From positions 1-64,000 of the forward strand of contig NZ_JAGOMQ010000007.1 in the NCBI RefSeq assembly GCF_017993425.1: a stretch of DNA of 64,000 nt, given 5' to 3'. The notes beneath the pieces were generated by a model. It ran no database searches and was not told where the DNA came from. It was given only the letters and a program-made list of their open reading frames with translations. Shown piece after piece: positions 43,790 through 51,614 of the stretch. The first letter of the stretch is position 1; every line of letters begins with the position of its first letter. The translations under genes were made by a program, and so were the position numbers. The DNA is from Amaricoccus sp. (GTDB taxonomy: Bacteria; Pseudomonadota; Alphaproteobacteria; Rhodobacterales; Rhodobacteraceae).

Positions 43790-44796
43790 TGCGGGTCGGG
43801 CTGAACCCCTACGGGCTGACCTGGACGCTGGGGTTGCAGGGCAGGGGCACGCCGCGGGCGAACCCGGAGGGCGCGGGGCTCGAGGGCTTCCTCGCCATCG
43901 CGCGGGAGCTGGGGGCGAAGGTCGTCGAGATCTTCGATCCGTGGCTCCAGGAGATGTCCGACGACGCGATCCGGCGGCTGCGCGACCGGCTGGCGGAGCT
44001 GGACATGGTTCCGGTGGCGAGCGCCGGGCTCGACATGATGGGGCCGATGGAGGCGGCCTTCCGCTCGGCGCGGCTCCTCGACGCCAAGGTGATCCGGCTC
44101 GGGCTGTCGCCGGTGCTGTGCGGCGACCGGGCCGCGCATCCCGACTGGCCCGGGCTCCTGCAAACGATCACGGCGGCTCTGGCCGAGTGGGGGCCGCGGG
44201 CGGCCGACGAGGGGCGCAAGCTCGGGATCGAGAACCACCAGGACTTCGGCTCGGCCGAGCTGGTCGGGTTTTGCGCGGCGCAGCCGGGGGTGGGGATCAC
44301 CTTCGACATGGGCAACACCTTTCCGGTCGCCGAGGCGCCGCTCGACTTCGCCCGGGCGATCGCGCCGCATGTGGTTCACCTGCACCTGAAGGATTATCGG
44401 GTCCAGCTCTCGCCCGAGGGGTTCCGGCTGGTGCGCTGCGCGATCGGGGACGGGTGCGTGCCCCATGCCGAGATGATCCGGCTGATCCACGCCGCCGGCG
44501 CGACCCCCGACGCCGTGCTGGAGCCGGCGGCGCTGGAGGCGCGGCACGTGCGGCTCCTCACTCCGGGCTGGTGGCGGGGCTACCCGGCGAAGGACGCGCG
44601 GGGGCTGGCGGCGTGCCTTGCCGCGGCGCAGGTCAACCGGCTGCACGAGGACGACGACGTGCTGACGCCGTGGGAGCGCGGGGAGGACGCGGCGCTCGGG
44701 GCGTACGAGATGGCGATGATCCGCCGCAGCGCGGAGAACATGCGGACGGCGGGGATATGGGATGAGCGGGCTATCACGCGTGACAGCGTCGGCTAA
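43789..44796 (+). CDS. sugar phosphate isomerase/epimerase (TIM barrel)
   Basis: The 335-aa xylose-isomerase-like barrel has metal-site elements in KVVEIFDPWLQEM, LGIENHQDFGSAELV, GITFDMGNTFP and VVHLHLKDYRVQL. It is longer than typical IolE/Hyi members owing to a C-terminal extension (ARHVRLLTPGWWRGYPAKDARGLAACLAAAQ). The reaction is probably isomerisation, epimerisation or dehydration of the imported sugar derivative. The start overlaps the SDR stop. A CACGCGTG palindrome lies over its last codons. Confidence 0.82.
   Translation: MRVGLNPYGLTWTLGLQGRGTPRANPEGAGLEGFLAIARELGAKVVEIFDPWLQEMSDDAIRRLRDRLAELDMVPVASAGLDMMGPMEAAFRSARLLDAKVIRLGLSPVLCGDRAAHPDWPGLLQTITAALAEWGPRAADEGRKLGIENHQDFGSAELVGFCAAQPGVGITFDMGNTFPVAEAPLDFARAIAPHVVHLHLKDYRVQLSPEGFRLVRCAIGDGCVPHAEMIRLIHAAGATPDAVLEPAALEARHVRLLTPGWWRGYPAKDARGLAACLAAAQVNRLHEDDDVLTPWERGEDAALGAYEMAMIRRSAENMRTAGIWDERAITRDSVG
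44771..44786. promoter_or_regulatory. CACGCGTG-centred 16-bp palindrome, site 2
   Basis: CTATCACGCGTGACAG overlaps the end of the isomerase gene. Its centre is 22 bp from that of the next site, about two helical turns, so two repressor dimers could bind on the same face. Confidence 0.5.
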
Positions 44797-44808
44797 CACG
44801 CGTGATAG
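44793..44808. promoter_or_regulatory. CACGCGTG-centred 16-bp palindrome, site 3
   Basis: CTAACACGCGTGATAG is the reverse complement, with one difference, of the site at 33286. With the neighbouring site it forms a pair in the 154-bp gap ahead of the SDR gene at 44951. Confidence 0.5.
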
Positions 44809-44889
44809 CGGGGTCAAGAGGCTGATAAGGCTTGGGTATTCGGAAGCATTCACCAAGCGTTCACGTTTGGGCGCGCGCGGGGAGCGGCT

Positions 44890-44916
44890 GTAGGGCGGGT
44901 GAATCACCCGCCCTAC
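44890..44916. repeat. 27-bp near-perfect palindrome (GTAGGGCGGG type)
   Basis: The arms GTAGGGCGGGTGA and TCACCCGCCCTAC flank a single A. This GTAGGGCGGG motif is known as an extragenic palindrome in many bacteria. It stands 34 bp before the SDR start and could act as a transcript hairpin. Confidence 0.6.
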
Positions 44917-44950
44917 GCGGGCCCGGCGGGGTCGCTGCGAGGGAGGAAAG

Positions 44951-45760
44951 ATGGACAGGGAACTGAGCGGCAAGACCGCCTTCGTCACCGGGTCGGGCCG
45001 CGGGCTCGGGCGCTACATGGCCGAGCGGTTGGCGGAGCTGGGGGCGGACGTGGCGATCCACGACCTCGACGCGGCGGGGCCGGCGAAATACGGCGAGTTC
45101 CGCGACATCGAGGAGGTGGCCGACCGCATCCGGGCCCACGGAGTGCGGTGCGTGGCGGTCACCGGCAATATCGGCGACAAGGACGCCGTGGCGCGGATGA
45201 AGGCGGAGATCGACGCGGGCCTCGGCGAGGTGCATGTCCTCGTCAACTGCGCCGGCGGCGACATCGGGGCCTCGGGCGGCAAGCCGAACCCGAACGACGC
45301 GCTCAACGTCGCCTTCGAGGACATCAAGGTGCTGACCGAGAACAACCTGATCGGCACGATGCTGGTCTGCCAGGCCTTCGTGCCGGCGATGGTGGCGCGG
45401 GGCTCGGGGTCGGTCGTCAACATCGCCTCGGCGGCGGCGCATCTCGGCTGCTCGCCGGAAGTGGTCTACTCGACGCTGAAGGCGGCGGTGGTGCATTACA
45501 CCCGCTGCCTCGCCAAGGAGCTGATCGAGAAGGGGGTGCGGATCAACGCCGTCTCGCCGGGGCCGACGAAGTCGGCGCGCTTCCAGGCGACGCGGGTGGT
45601 GGACCCGGAGCGGATGCGCAGCGACAAGGTTTCGCTCGACCGCTACGCCGAGCCGGAGGAGATCGCCGACGCCGTCGCCTTCCTCGCCGGGCCGCGGGCG
45701 AAGTTCATCAACGGCCAGGTGATCCGGGTCGACGGCGGCATCACCCTCTTCCCGGGGTAG
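44951..45760 (+). CDS. SDR-family oxidoreductase
   Basis: The 269-aa classical SDR has TGSGRGLGRYMAERL (cofactor), NCAGGDIG, active-site Ser in VNIASAAAHLG, Y-x3-K in YSTLKAAVVHY and the C-terminal GQVIRVDGGITLFPG. An insert after the NAG region (GASGGKPNPNDALNVAFEDIK) is larger than usual. Substrate unknown; the preceding sugar operon and paired CACGCGTG operators suggest a carbohydrate-type alcohol. AGGGAGGAAAG precedes ATG 44951. Confidence 0.87.
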   Translation: MDRELSGKTAFVTGSGRGLGRYMAERLAELGADVAIHDLDAAGPAKYGEFRDIEEVADRIRAHGVRCVAVTGNIGDKDAVARMKAEIDAGLGEVHVLVNCAGGDIGASGGKPNPNDALNVAFEDIKVLTENNLIGTMLVCQAFVPAMVARGSGSVVNIASAAAHLGCSPEVVYSTLKAAVVHYTRCLAKELIEKGVRINAVSPGPTKSARFQATRVVDPERMRSDKVSLDRYAEPEEIADAVAFLAGPRAKFINGQVIRVDGGITLFPG

Positions 45761-45947
45761 CTCCCTGTCGCTCGTCGGTCTCGCCGGGGCCTGGCGCTCG
45801 TCACCGGCTCCTCTCGCGGCCGGACAACCGCCGGTCTGATGCAAATATGAGCAATTCTTGGCATGTCGCACGAGCGTCACGCGCAATTATCTTGCCAAGG
45901 GCGAGCGGTCAATCCTACACTCGCGGCAAAAGAACGGGAGGAAGGCC

Positions 45948-47126
45948 GTGGACGGCGGGATAAGCACCCCTGCTGGCGAGCTTGCTTTGGATCGCGGCGT
46001 CCTGACCGCGCACGCGCCGGTGGCCGACGCCGCCGGGGCGCTGGCGGATCTCGCGGCGCGCGGGGCCGAGGGCGGGCTGGCGCTCGTGGCGATCTTCGTG
46101 GCGCCGGAGGCGGATCTGCCGCGGCTGGCGGGCGAGGCGGCGGCGGCGTTTCCCGGGGTTCCGGTCATCGGCTGCACGACGGCGGGAGAGATCTCGCCGA
46201 ACGGCTACGCCTCGGGCGAGGTGGTGGCGATCGGCTTCGCGGCGACGCATTTCGCGGCGCGGGTGGAGCTGATCGGGGACCTGCGCGGCTTCGACGCGGG
46301 GCGGGTCGGCGACCGGGCGCTGGCGATGCGCGGCGAGCTGGCGGCGGAGAGGCCGGACTGGACCTGGGAGATCGCCTGGCTGCTGAACGACGGGCTGGCG
46401 CAGCGCGAGGATCTGCTGGTGGCGGCGCTGCGCTACAGCCTCGGCACGGTGCCGCTCTTCGGCGGCTCGGCGGGGGACGGGCTGGATTTCCGGCGCACCG
46501 CGGTGCTGGCGGGCGGGGCGGCGCACGAGAACGCGGCGGTGCTGGCGGTGCTGCGCAGCCGCTGCCCGGCGCGGGTGTTCAAGTTCGACCATTTCCGGCC
46601 GACGCGGGCGACGATGCGGGTGACGCGCGCCGACGCGGCGCGGCGGATCGTCCACGAGATCGACGGCCGCCCGGCGGCGGCGGAATACGCGCGGCGGATC
46701 GGGCGCGAGATCGGCGAGCTCACCCCGCACGTCTTCGCGGCGCATCCGGTGCTGGTCACCGCGCCCGGCGGGCACGGGGTGCGGGCGATCCAGAAGGTGG
46801 AGCCGGACGGCGCCTTGAGCTTCTACGCCGCGATCGAGGTCGGGTTGACGCTGACGCTGGCGGAGCCGACGGACATCTGCGCGCACCTCGCGCGCTCGCT
46901 CGACCGGCTGGCGCATCCGGTGCGGCCGGCGGCGATCATCGGCTGCGACTGCATCCTGCGGCGGCTGGAGGTCGAGCAGAAGGGCGCGCGCGCGGAGATG
47001 TCGCGGGTGCTGTCGGAGCGCGGCGTGGTCGGCTTCAACACCTATGGCGAGCAGTTCAACTCGGTCCACGTCAACCAGACGTTCACCGGGGTCGCCATCT
47101 ATCCGCCGGAGGACGGGCTCGACTGA
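45948..47126 (+). CDS. FIST-domain sensory protein
   Basis: The 392-aa product consists of FIST N (about 30-220: LALVAIFVAPEADLP, FPGVPVIGCTTAGEISPNGY, LFGGSAGDG) and FIST C (to about 380: ADICAHLARSLDR-like region, GCDCILRR, GVVGFNTYGEQFNSVHVNQTFTGVAIYP). FIST domains are thought to bind small ligands such as amino acids upstream of signalling modules. Here no kinase, GGDEF or methyl-accepting domain is fused or adjacent, so the output is unknown. GTG 45948 is chosen because GGGAGGAAGG lies at good spacing; the frame from 45858 has none. Confidence 0.85.
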   Translation: MDGGISTPAGELALDRGVLTAHAPVADAAGALADLAARGAEGGLALVAIFVAPEADLPRLAGEAAAAFPGVPVIGCTTAGEISPNGYASGEVVAIGFAATHFAARVELIGDLRGFDAGRVGDRALAMRGELAAERPDWTWEIAWLLNDGLAQREDLLVAALRYSLGTVPLFGGSAGDGLDFRRTAVLAGGAAHENAAVLAVLRSRCPARVFKFDHFRPTRATMRVTRADAARRIVHEIDGRPAAAEYARRIGREIGELTPHVFAAHPVLVTAPGGHGVRAIQKVEPDGALSFYAAIEVGLTLTLAEPTDICAHLARSLDRLAHPVRPAAIIGCDCILRRLEVEQKGARAEMSRVLSERGVVGFNTYGEQFNSVHVNQTFTGVAIYPPEDGLD

Positions 47127-47145
47127 CCCCGCCGCGGCGGGGTCA
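47124..47145. terminator. 22-bp palindrome containing both convergent stop codons
   Basis: The arms TGACCCCGCCG and CGGCGGGGTCA are perfectly complementary. The first TGA is the stop of the FIST gene, and the last TCA is the stop of the YggT gene on the other strand. One hairpin thus ends both genes and probably works as a bidirectional terminator without a U-tract. Confidence 0.55.
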
Positions 47146-47430
47146 GAGGAAGAGGCTGGCGTTGTTGATGAGGACGATCCGGATCGCGTAGAGGCAGAGG
47201 ATCGCCACCAGCGGCGTGAGGTCGAGCCCGCCGAGGTTCGGCAGCACGCTGCGGATCGGCCGGTAGATCGGCTCCAGCAGGCGCTCCAGCCCGTTCCAGA
47301 TCTGCCAGACCAGCGGCTGGCTGCGGTTCAGCACGTTGAAGCCGATCAGCCAGCTCATGATCACGTGCGCGATCACCACCCACCAGATCACGTCGAGGAG
47401 AAGGAGCAGGATCTGCAGCAGCGACGTCAT
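47143..47430 (-). CDS. YggT-family inner-membrane protein
   Basis: The 95-aa protein has two hydrophobic segments, the usual single-YggT-repeat size. LLQILLLLLDVIWWVVIAHVIMSWLIGFNVLN and the following LVWQIWNGLERLLEPIYRPIRSVLPNLGGLDLTPLVAILCLYAIR match family conservation (EPIxRPIRxxLPxxGGxDLTP). In other bacteria YggT proteins are tied to osmotic or cell-division functions, poorly defined. ATG 47430 is used; a GTG at 47442 is also possible. Confidence 0.9.
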   Translation of the reverse strand: MTSLLQILLLLLDVIWWVVIAHVIMSWLIGFNVLNRSQPLVWQIWNGLERLLEPIYRPIRSVLPNLGGLDLTPLVAILCLYAIRIVLINNASLFL

Positions 47431-47496
47431 GGTCTCGTCCACCTGGGCCCGGGCGACCTGAGGTAGCCCGCGCGCCCCGCGACTTCAAGGCCGAGG

Positions 47497-47853
47497 TCAG
47501 GCGAGCGCGGCGCGCAGGGCGGCGAGCGCGGGCAGGGCCGCGAGCGCCGCGAGCGCCCAGCGCGGCGCGGGCGGGGCGCCGAGAACGAGGGGCGCGGCCG
47601 CGGCGAGGGCGGCGACGACGAGGCCGGGCGGGCCGCCGGTCATGATGGCGGCGAACCCGAGCACGAGCCCGGCGGCGAGCGGTCCGCCGCCCGCCATGCC
47701 GCCGAGCCCGGCGGCGACCAGCGCCGTCCAGGCGATCAGCGCCGCCCGCCCCCATTCCGCCGGCGCATCGCGCATCAGCGTCAGCGCGGCGAAGGCGAGC
47801 GAGGGCAGGAGCAGCGCGGCGGCGGCGAGGGGCGAGGCGAGGAACGGGGACAT
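47497..47853 (-). CDS. small hydrophobic membrane protein
   Basis: The 118-aa sequence is almost entirely Ala/Leu/Gly-rich with four or five predicted helices (PLAAAALLLPSLAFAALTL, AALIAWTALVAAGLGGMAGGG, PLAAGLVLGFAAIMTGGPPGL, ALAAAAPLVLGAPPA and a last one). No motif is recognised with certainty; the layout faintly recalls DUF3429 proteins. GAGG lies 10 bases before the ATG. It is divergent from the hydrolase gene at 47920. Low complexity limits confidence. Confidence 0.55.
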   Translation of the reverse strand: MSPFLASPLAAAALLLPSLAFAALTLMRDAPAEWGRAALIAWTALVAAGLGGMAGGGPLAAGLVLGFAAIMTGGPPGLVVAALAAAAPLVLGAPPAPRWALAALAALPALAALRAALA

Positions 47854-47919
47854 ATCGCGGGAACCTCGGGCGTGGTAGGGTCGCGGCATTGGAGCATAGG
47901 GCATAAGGGGGACATTCCG

Positions 47920-49080
47920 ATGCCTGATGTCTATTTCGCCACCAACCGGGACCTGCTCGTCGGATCGAAGCCGGGAGAGACCGTGGCGCCGGCCTCGGAG
48001 ATCTTCGGCCGCCGGTTCAACGCGGCGGGGCCGCAATGCTTCCGGGTCGGCGTCGCCGAGGCGCGGCTGAAGGGCAAGGATCCCAAGGACGACGACGCCT
48101 GGAGCGTCGGGAAGGTGCGCATCTTCGCCGAGACGCTCGACGCGACCAAGCCGGAGGACGCCGGCCAGAAGCTCGGCTCGGGCAAGATGTTCGAGGAGCT
48201 GCGGGAGCGGCTCAAGGCCGAGAACCTCGACGTCATCGTCTACCTGCACGGCTTCGCCAACACCTTCGAGAACTCGGTGGTCCGGGCGGCGGCGTTGCAG
48301 GAGCTCTACTCGACGGCGCGGCAGAAGGTGATGGTGGTGCTGTTCTCCTGGCCCTCGGACGGGCAGGTGCAGCCGTCGTGGAGCTATTTCTCGGACCGCG
48401 AGGACGCCGAGGCCTCGGGGCTCGCCATGGGGCGGGCGCTGAAGCGGCTGGTGGAGTTCCTCGAGGAGATGCGGAGCGACGACCGGCAGACCATCCTCGA
48501 GGCGCAGCGGCGGGGCGAGGTGCCCGACCGCAACGCGCTCCGGCAGTGCACGCGGCGGCTGCACATCCTCGCGCACAGCATGGGGAACTGGGCGCTGCGG
48601 CACGCGGTGCGCAAGTTCGTCGAGCTGAACGAGGGGCGCACGCCGCGGGTGTTCGACTGCGCCTTCCTGATGGCGGCGGACGAGGACCACGACGCGCTGC
48701 AGGCGGCGCTGAAGCTGAAGGCGCTCGACCAGCTCGCCAACCGGGTCTTCGTCTACCACGCCAGCAACGACGTGGCGCTGACCATCTCGGACCGGACCAA
48801 GGGCATGGCCGACCGGCTGGGCGCCGACGGGCCGCAGACGCTCGACAACGTCGGGGAGCGGGTCTTCGCGGTCGATTGCCGCGAGATCTCGGAGACGGCG
48901 CTGTCGCACGGCCGGCACCAGTATTACCGGCTGCGGCCGGAGGCGATCGCCGACGTGCAGGCGACGCTGGCGGGGCAGTCGCAGGACGACCGCAAGTGGC
49001 GCGACGTCGTGCGCCCGGGCCGGAGCTGGCGGCTGAAGCCGGCGGCGGCGCGGACCCCGCGGCAGAGCGGGCCGCGGTAG
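47920..49080 (+). CDS. alpha/beta hydrolase, DUF900 type
   Basis: The 386-aa protein has a DUF900-like lipase/esterase fold. The oxyanion region is VIVYLHGFANTFENSV, the nucleophile elbow is LHILAHSMGNWALRHAV (S220), the acid is likely in FLMAADEDHD, and the late His in TALSHGRHQYYR. The N-terminal DVYFATNRDLLVGSKPGETV is typical of the DUF900 family. Substrate unknown; no signal peptide, so it is cytoplasmic. The stop is 2 bp from the IHF/palindrome module that begins the following repeat region. Confidence 0.82.
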   Translation: MPDVYFATNRDLLVGSKPGETVAPASEIFGRRFNAAGPQCFRVGVAEARLKGKDPKDDDAWSVGKVRIFAETLDATKPEDAGQKLGSGKMFEELRERLKAENLDVIVYLHGFANTFENSVVRAAALQELYSTARQKVMVVLFSWPSDGQVQPSWSYFSDREDAEASGLAMGRALKRLVEFLEEMRSDDRQTILEAQRRGEVPDRNALRQCTRRLHILAHSMGNWALRHAVRKFVELNEGRTPRVFDCAFLMAADEDHDALQAALKLKALDQLANRVFVYHASNDVALTISDRTKGMADRLGADGPQTLDNVGERVFAVDCREISETALSHGRHQYYRLRPEAIADVQATLAGQSQDDRKWRDVVRPGRSWRLKPAAARTPRQSGPR

Positions 49081-49082
49081 TG

Positions 49083-49114
49083 TTCACGCGTGAAAATTCA
49101 GCAAGCCATTGATT
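49083..49114 (-). promoter_or_regulatory. IHF box plus TTCACGCGTGAA module, copy 3 (inverted)
   Basis: Read on the minus strand, AATCAATGGCTTG (49114-49102) is followed after 7 bp by TTCACGCGTGAA (49094-49083). It begins 2 bp past the hydrolase stop and points back into that gene, so it does not sit in front of a coding region. This argues against a simple promoter role. A MITE-like element starts 36 bp away. Confidence 0.55.
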
Positions 49115-49149
49115 TTATTAGGGCGGGTTTGGCGGGTGAGCCGACCGCG

Positions 49150-49480
49150 CACACTGCACGACAGTGGAGAGGAAGCCCGGCCCGAGGCTGGCCGCGACGC
49201 CGACGCCAGACGGATTTGACCCGCGGCAAATCCGTCCGCGATCGCCCCTGCGGGGGGCGAGCGCGATTCCGCGCTCGCCGGGGCGCTCACGGACGGATGG
49301 CGCGCGACGGAGAAATCTTCACCCCCCACGGCTTCCGCGCCAACGCGCTCCAGCCGTCGGCGCGGCGAAAGCCGTGCTTTCGCCTGTCGCGCCGGGCCTC
49401 GCGGGCAAGCCCGCTTCGGTCGGTCGGTCGGCGCGCGCCCCCCGTGGATCCAGCAGAGCAGACAGGTGTCGTGCAGTGAG
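49150..49480 (+). mobile_element. MITE-like element E (intact copy, 331 bp)
   Basis: Terminal inverted repeats CACACTGCACGAC (49150-49162) and GTCGTGCAGTGAG (49468-49480) match at 11 of 13. A 14-bp direct repeat, GTGAGCCGRCCGCG, flanks it (49136-49149 and 49476-49489, one mismatch). Inside are the same three stem-loops as in the copy at 24305; one stem shows a paired change (C-G for A-T). With the IHF module it fills most of the 520-bp gap before the patatin gene; 49490-49600 shows nothing recognisable. Confidence 0.7.
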
Positions 49481-49600
49481 CCGGCCGCGCTACGCGACGG
49501 AGGCGGCGGCAAGGGTCGACCAGCGGCGCCGTCCCGCCTCGTGGCAGCGTCGATCCGACGCGCCCGGGCTGTCCTTGTCCCGCCGCTGTTGCGGGGCGCC

Positions 49601-50665
49601 TCAGCTGAACACCGCTCGGAGGTTCACCGAGCTTTCGACGCCGATGGCGGCCCAGTGCTCGCGCAGGAAGTTGTCCATGGCGGCGCGGCCCGCCTCCTTG
49701 AGCTGGAGGAGCAGGCCGCGGTTCGGGGTGAGCTTGGTGGCGACGCCGAGCTGGCGCATCAGCGCGTCGTCGCTGACCGAGTGGATTCGGACGTCCTTCA
49801 TCGCCGTGGGGTCGACCTTGCCGGCCTCGATCAGGCGATGGACGAACTCGATCACCCGAAGCTCCTGCAGGAGCGAGGCGTTGAAGCTGATCTCGTTGAT
49901 CCGGTTCAGGATCTCGGTCGCGGTGTCCGGCAGCTCGTCGCGGCGGATCGGGTTGATGTGGACGATGACCACGTCGTTCGTGCCGGTGTTGTAGAAGAGC
50001 GGGAAGAGCGCGGGGTTGCCCATGTAGCCGCCGTCCCAGTAGGCCTCGACCACGCCGGTCGCCGGGTCGGGGATCTGGATCGCCTGGTAGAGCGTCGGCA
50101 GGCAGGCCGAGGCGAGGATGGCGTCGGGGCCGATCTCGGGGCCGGAGAACACCTTGATCTTGCCGCTGCGCACGTTGGTGGCGCAGATGAAGAGCTTCGG
50201 CCAGGCGTCGCGGGCGATGGCGTCGTAGTTCATCATCCCGGTCACGATCGACCGCATCGGGTGGTAGTTCGTCGGGTTGAACTGGTAGGGCGAGAGCACC
50301 CGCGTCACCGCGTCGGCGGCGAGCGCCGCCGGGCTCAGCTCGAGGATGCGGGCGGTGACGGCGGGCGAGGGCGCGACGGCGCGCAGCCAGTCGAGCACGC
50401 CCTCCGGCAGGAAGCCGTCGAGGCCGGCGACCTTGAGCCAGAACTTGTCGAGGCAGGCCCGCGCGCCGTCGCGGCCGCCGGCGACGTAGCCCGACTTCAG
50501 CGCGGCCGCGTTCATCGCCCCGGCCGAGGTCGCGGTGATGCCCTCGATCTCGACCTGCTCCTCCTCGAGCAGGCGGTCGAGCGCGCCCCAGGTGAAGGCG
50601 CCGTGGGCGCCGCCGCCCTGGAGCGCGAGGTTGACGACCTTGCGGCCCTGCCGGCCGGCGCTCAC
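49601..50665 (-). CDS. patatin-like phospholipase
   Basis: The 354-aa protein has the oxyanion loop QGGGAHGAF (17-22), the nucleophile S47 in TATSAGAMNA (Ala replaces the usual first Gly of GxSxG) and the catalytic Asp D211 in WDGGYMGNPALFP. Middle and C-terminal regions (SPYQFNPTNYHPMRSIV, VVIVHINPIRRDELPDTATEILNRINEISFNA) fit alphaproteobacterial patatins found beside bdhA. Such enzymes may act on lipids or on PHB granules. It lies 70 bp after bdhA on the same strand, so co-transcription is likely. Confidence 0.88.
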   Translation of the reverse strand: MSAGRQGRKVVNLALQGGGAHGAFTWGALDRLLEEEQVEIEGITATSAGAMNAAALKSGYVAGGRDGARACLDKFWLKVAGLDGFLPEGVLDWLRAVAPSPAVTARILELSPAALAADAVTRVLSPYQFNPTNYHPMRSIVTGMMNYDAIARDAWPKLFICATNVRSGKIKVFSGPEIGPDAILASACLPTLYQAIQIPDPATGVVEAYWDGGYMGNPALFPLFYNTGTNDVVIVHINPIRRDELPDTATEILNRINEISFNASLLQELRVIEFVHRLIEAGKVDPTAMKDVRIHSVSDDALMRQLGVATKLTPNRGLLLQLKEAGRAAMDNFLREHWAAIGVESSVNLRAVFS

Positions 50666-50735
50666 GGCGACGGCCTCCGGCGACCGCCGGCGCTCACCGG
50701 GCCGGCCTTCCGGGCGGCCCCGCGCGCGGCGGCGG

Positions 50736-51521
50736 TCACAGCGCCGTCCATCCGCCGTCGACGGAGATCGCCGTGCCGGTGATCTGCTCGGCGGCGGGCG
50801 AGCAGAGGAAGGTGACGACGCCGCCGAGCTGCTCGACGGTGGCGAACTGCTTCGAGGGCTGGCGCTGGAGCAGGATCTCGCGGATCACCGTCTCGCGGTC
50901 CATGTTGTACTGCTTCATCGTGTCGGGGATCTGCGCCTCGACCAGCGGGGTCAGCACGTAGCCCGGGCAGACGGCGTTGCAGGTGATCGCCTCCTGCGCC
51001 GTCTCGAGCGCGCAGACCTTCACGAAGCCGATCTGGCCGTGCTTGGCGGCGACGTAGGCGGACTTGAACGGCGAGGCGGTCAGGCCGTGGGCGGAGGCGA
51101 TGACGACGATGCGGCCCCAGCCGGCGGCGCGCATGATCGGGAGCGCCGCGGCGGTGGTGTGGAAGGTCGAGCCGAGGATGATCGACTGGAGGCGGTCCCA
51201 CATCGCCGGGTCGAACTCGTCGATCGGGGCGACGTGCTGGATGCCGGCGTTGGGGACGAGGATGTCGACCGAGCCGAGCTTTTCCTTCGCCGTGGCGATC
51301 AGCGCCCGGCAGGCGGCGCCGTTCGACATGTCGGCCGGGATGTAGACGGCCTTGACGCCGTGCTCGTCGGCGATCCTCGCGGCGAGCGCATGGTCCTCCG
51401 GCCGGTCGGTGAAGGAGTTGATCGCGACGCTCGCGCCCTGCGCGGCGAGCGCCTCGGCGATGCCGAGGCCGATCCCCGAGTTCGATCCGGTGACGACCGC
51501 CACCTTGCCCTTCAGCGACAT
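50736..51521 (-). CDS. bdhA: 3-hydroxybutyrate dehydrogenase
   Basis: The 261-aa SDR interconverts 3-hydroxybutyrate and acetoacetate with NAD. Cofactor motif TGSNSGIG (11-18), NAGIQHVAPI and the catalytic S143/Y156/K160 (SAHGLTASPFKSAYVAAKHG) are present. The substrate-lid region PLVEAQIPDTMKQYNMDRETVIREILLQRQPSKQFAT is specific to BDH. GGAGAAGG precedes ATG 51521. With the patatin gene downstream and phaZ at 56.8 kb it outlines PHB use in this organism. Confidence 0.93.
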   Translation of the reverse strand: MSLKGKVAVVTGSNSGIGLGIAEALAAQGASVAINSFTDRPEDHALAARIADEHGVKAVYIPADMSNGAACRALIATAKEKLGSVDILVPNAGIQHVAPIDEFDPAMWDRLQSIILGSTFHTTAAALPIMRAAGWGRIVVIASAHGLTASPFKSAYVAAKHGQIGFVKVCALETAQEAITCNAVCPGYVLTPLVEAQIPDTMKQYNMDRETVIREILLQRQPSKQFATVEQLGGVVTFLCSPAAEQITGTAISVDGGWTAL

Positions 51522-51614
51522 ATCGCCTTCTCCGCCGGTTGTTGCCGTGCGGCAGCATAGTCGCTGCGGTTGCGAAGGCAACCGGCGGCGGCGGGGCCGG
51601 AGCGGATCGCCGGC

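Noticed and set aside
45862-45902. Sigma-54 promoter before the FIST gene (TTGGCATGTCGCAC)
   Set aside because: The GG and GC elements are 8 bp apart rather than the 12 bp of the -24/-12 consensus.
22000-49480. CRISPR array as an explanation of the repeated stretches
   Set aside because: The repeats are far apart, about 320 bp long and internally palindromic, without short regular repeat-spacer units or cas genes.
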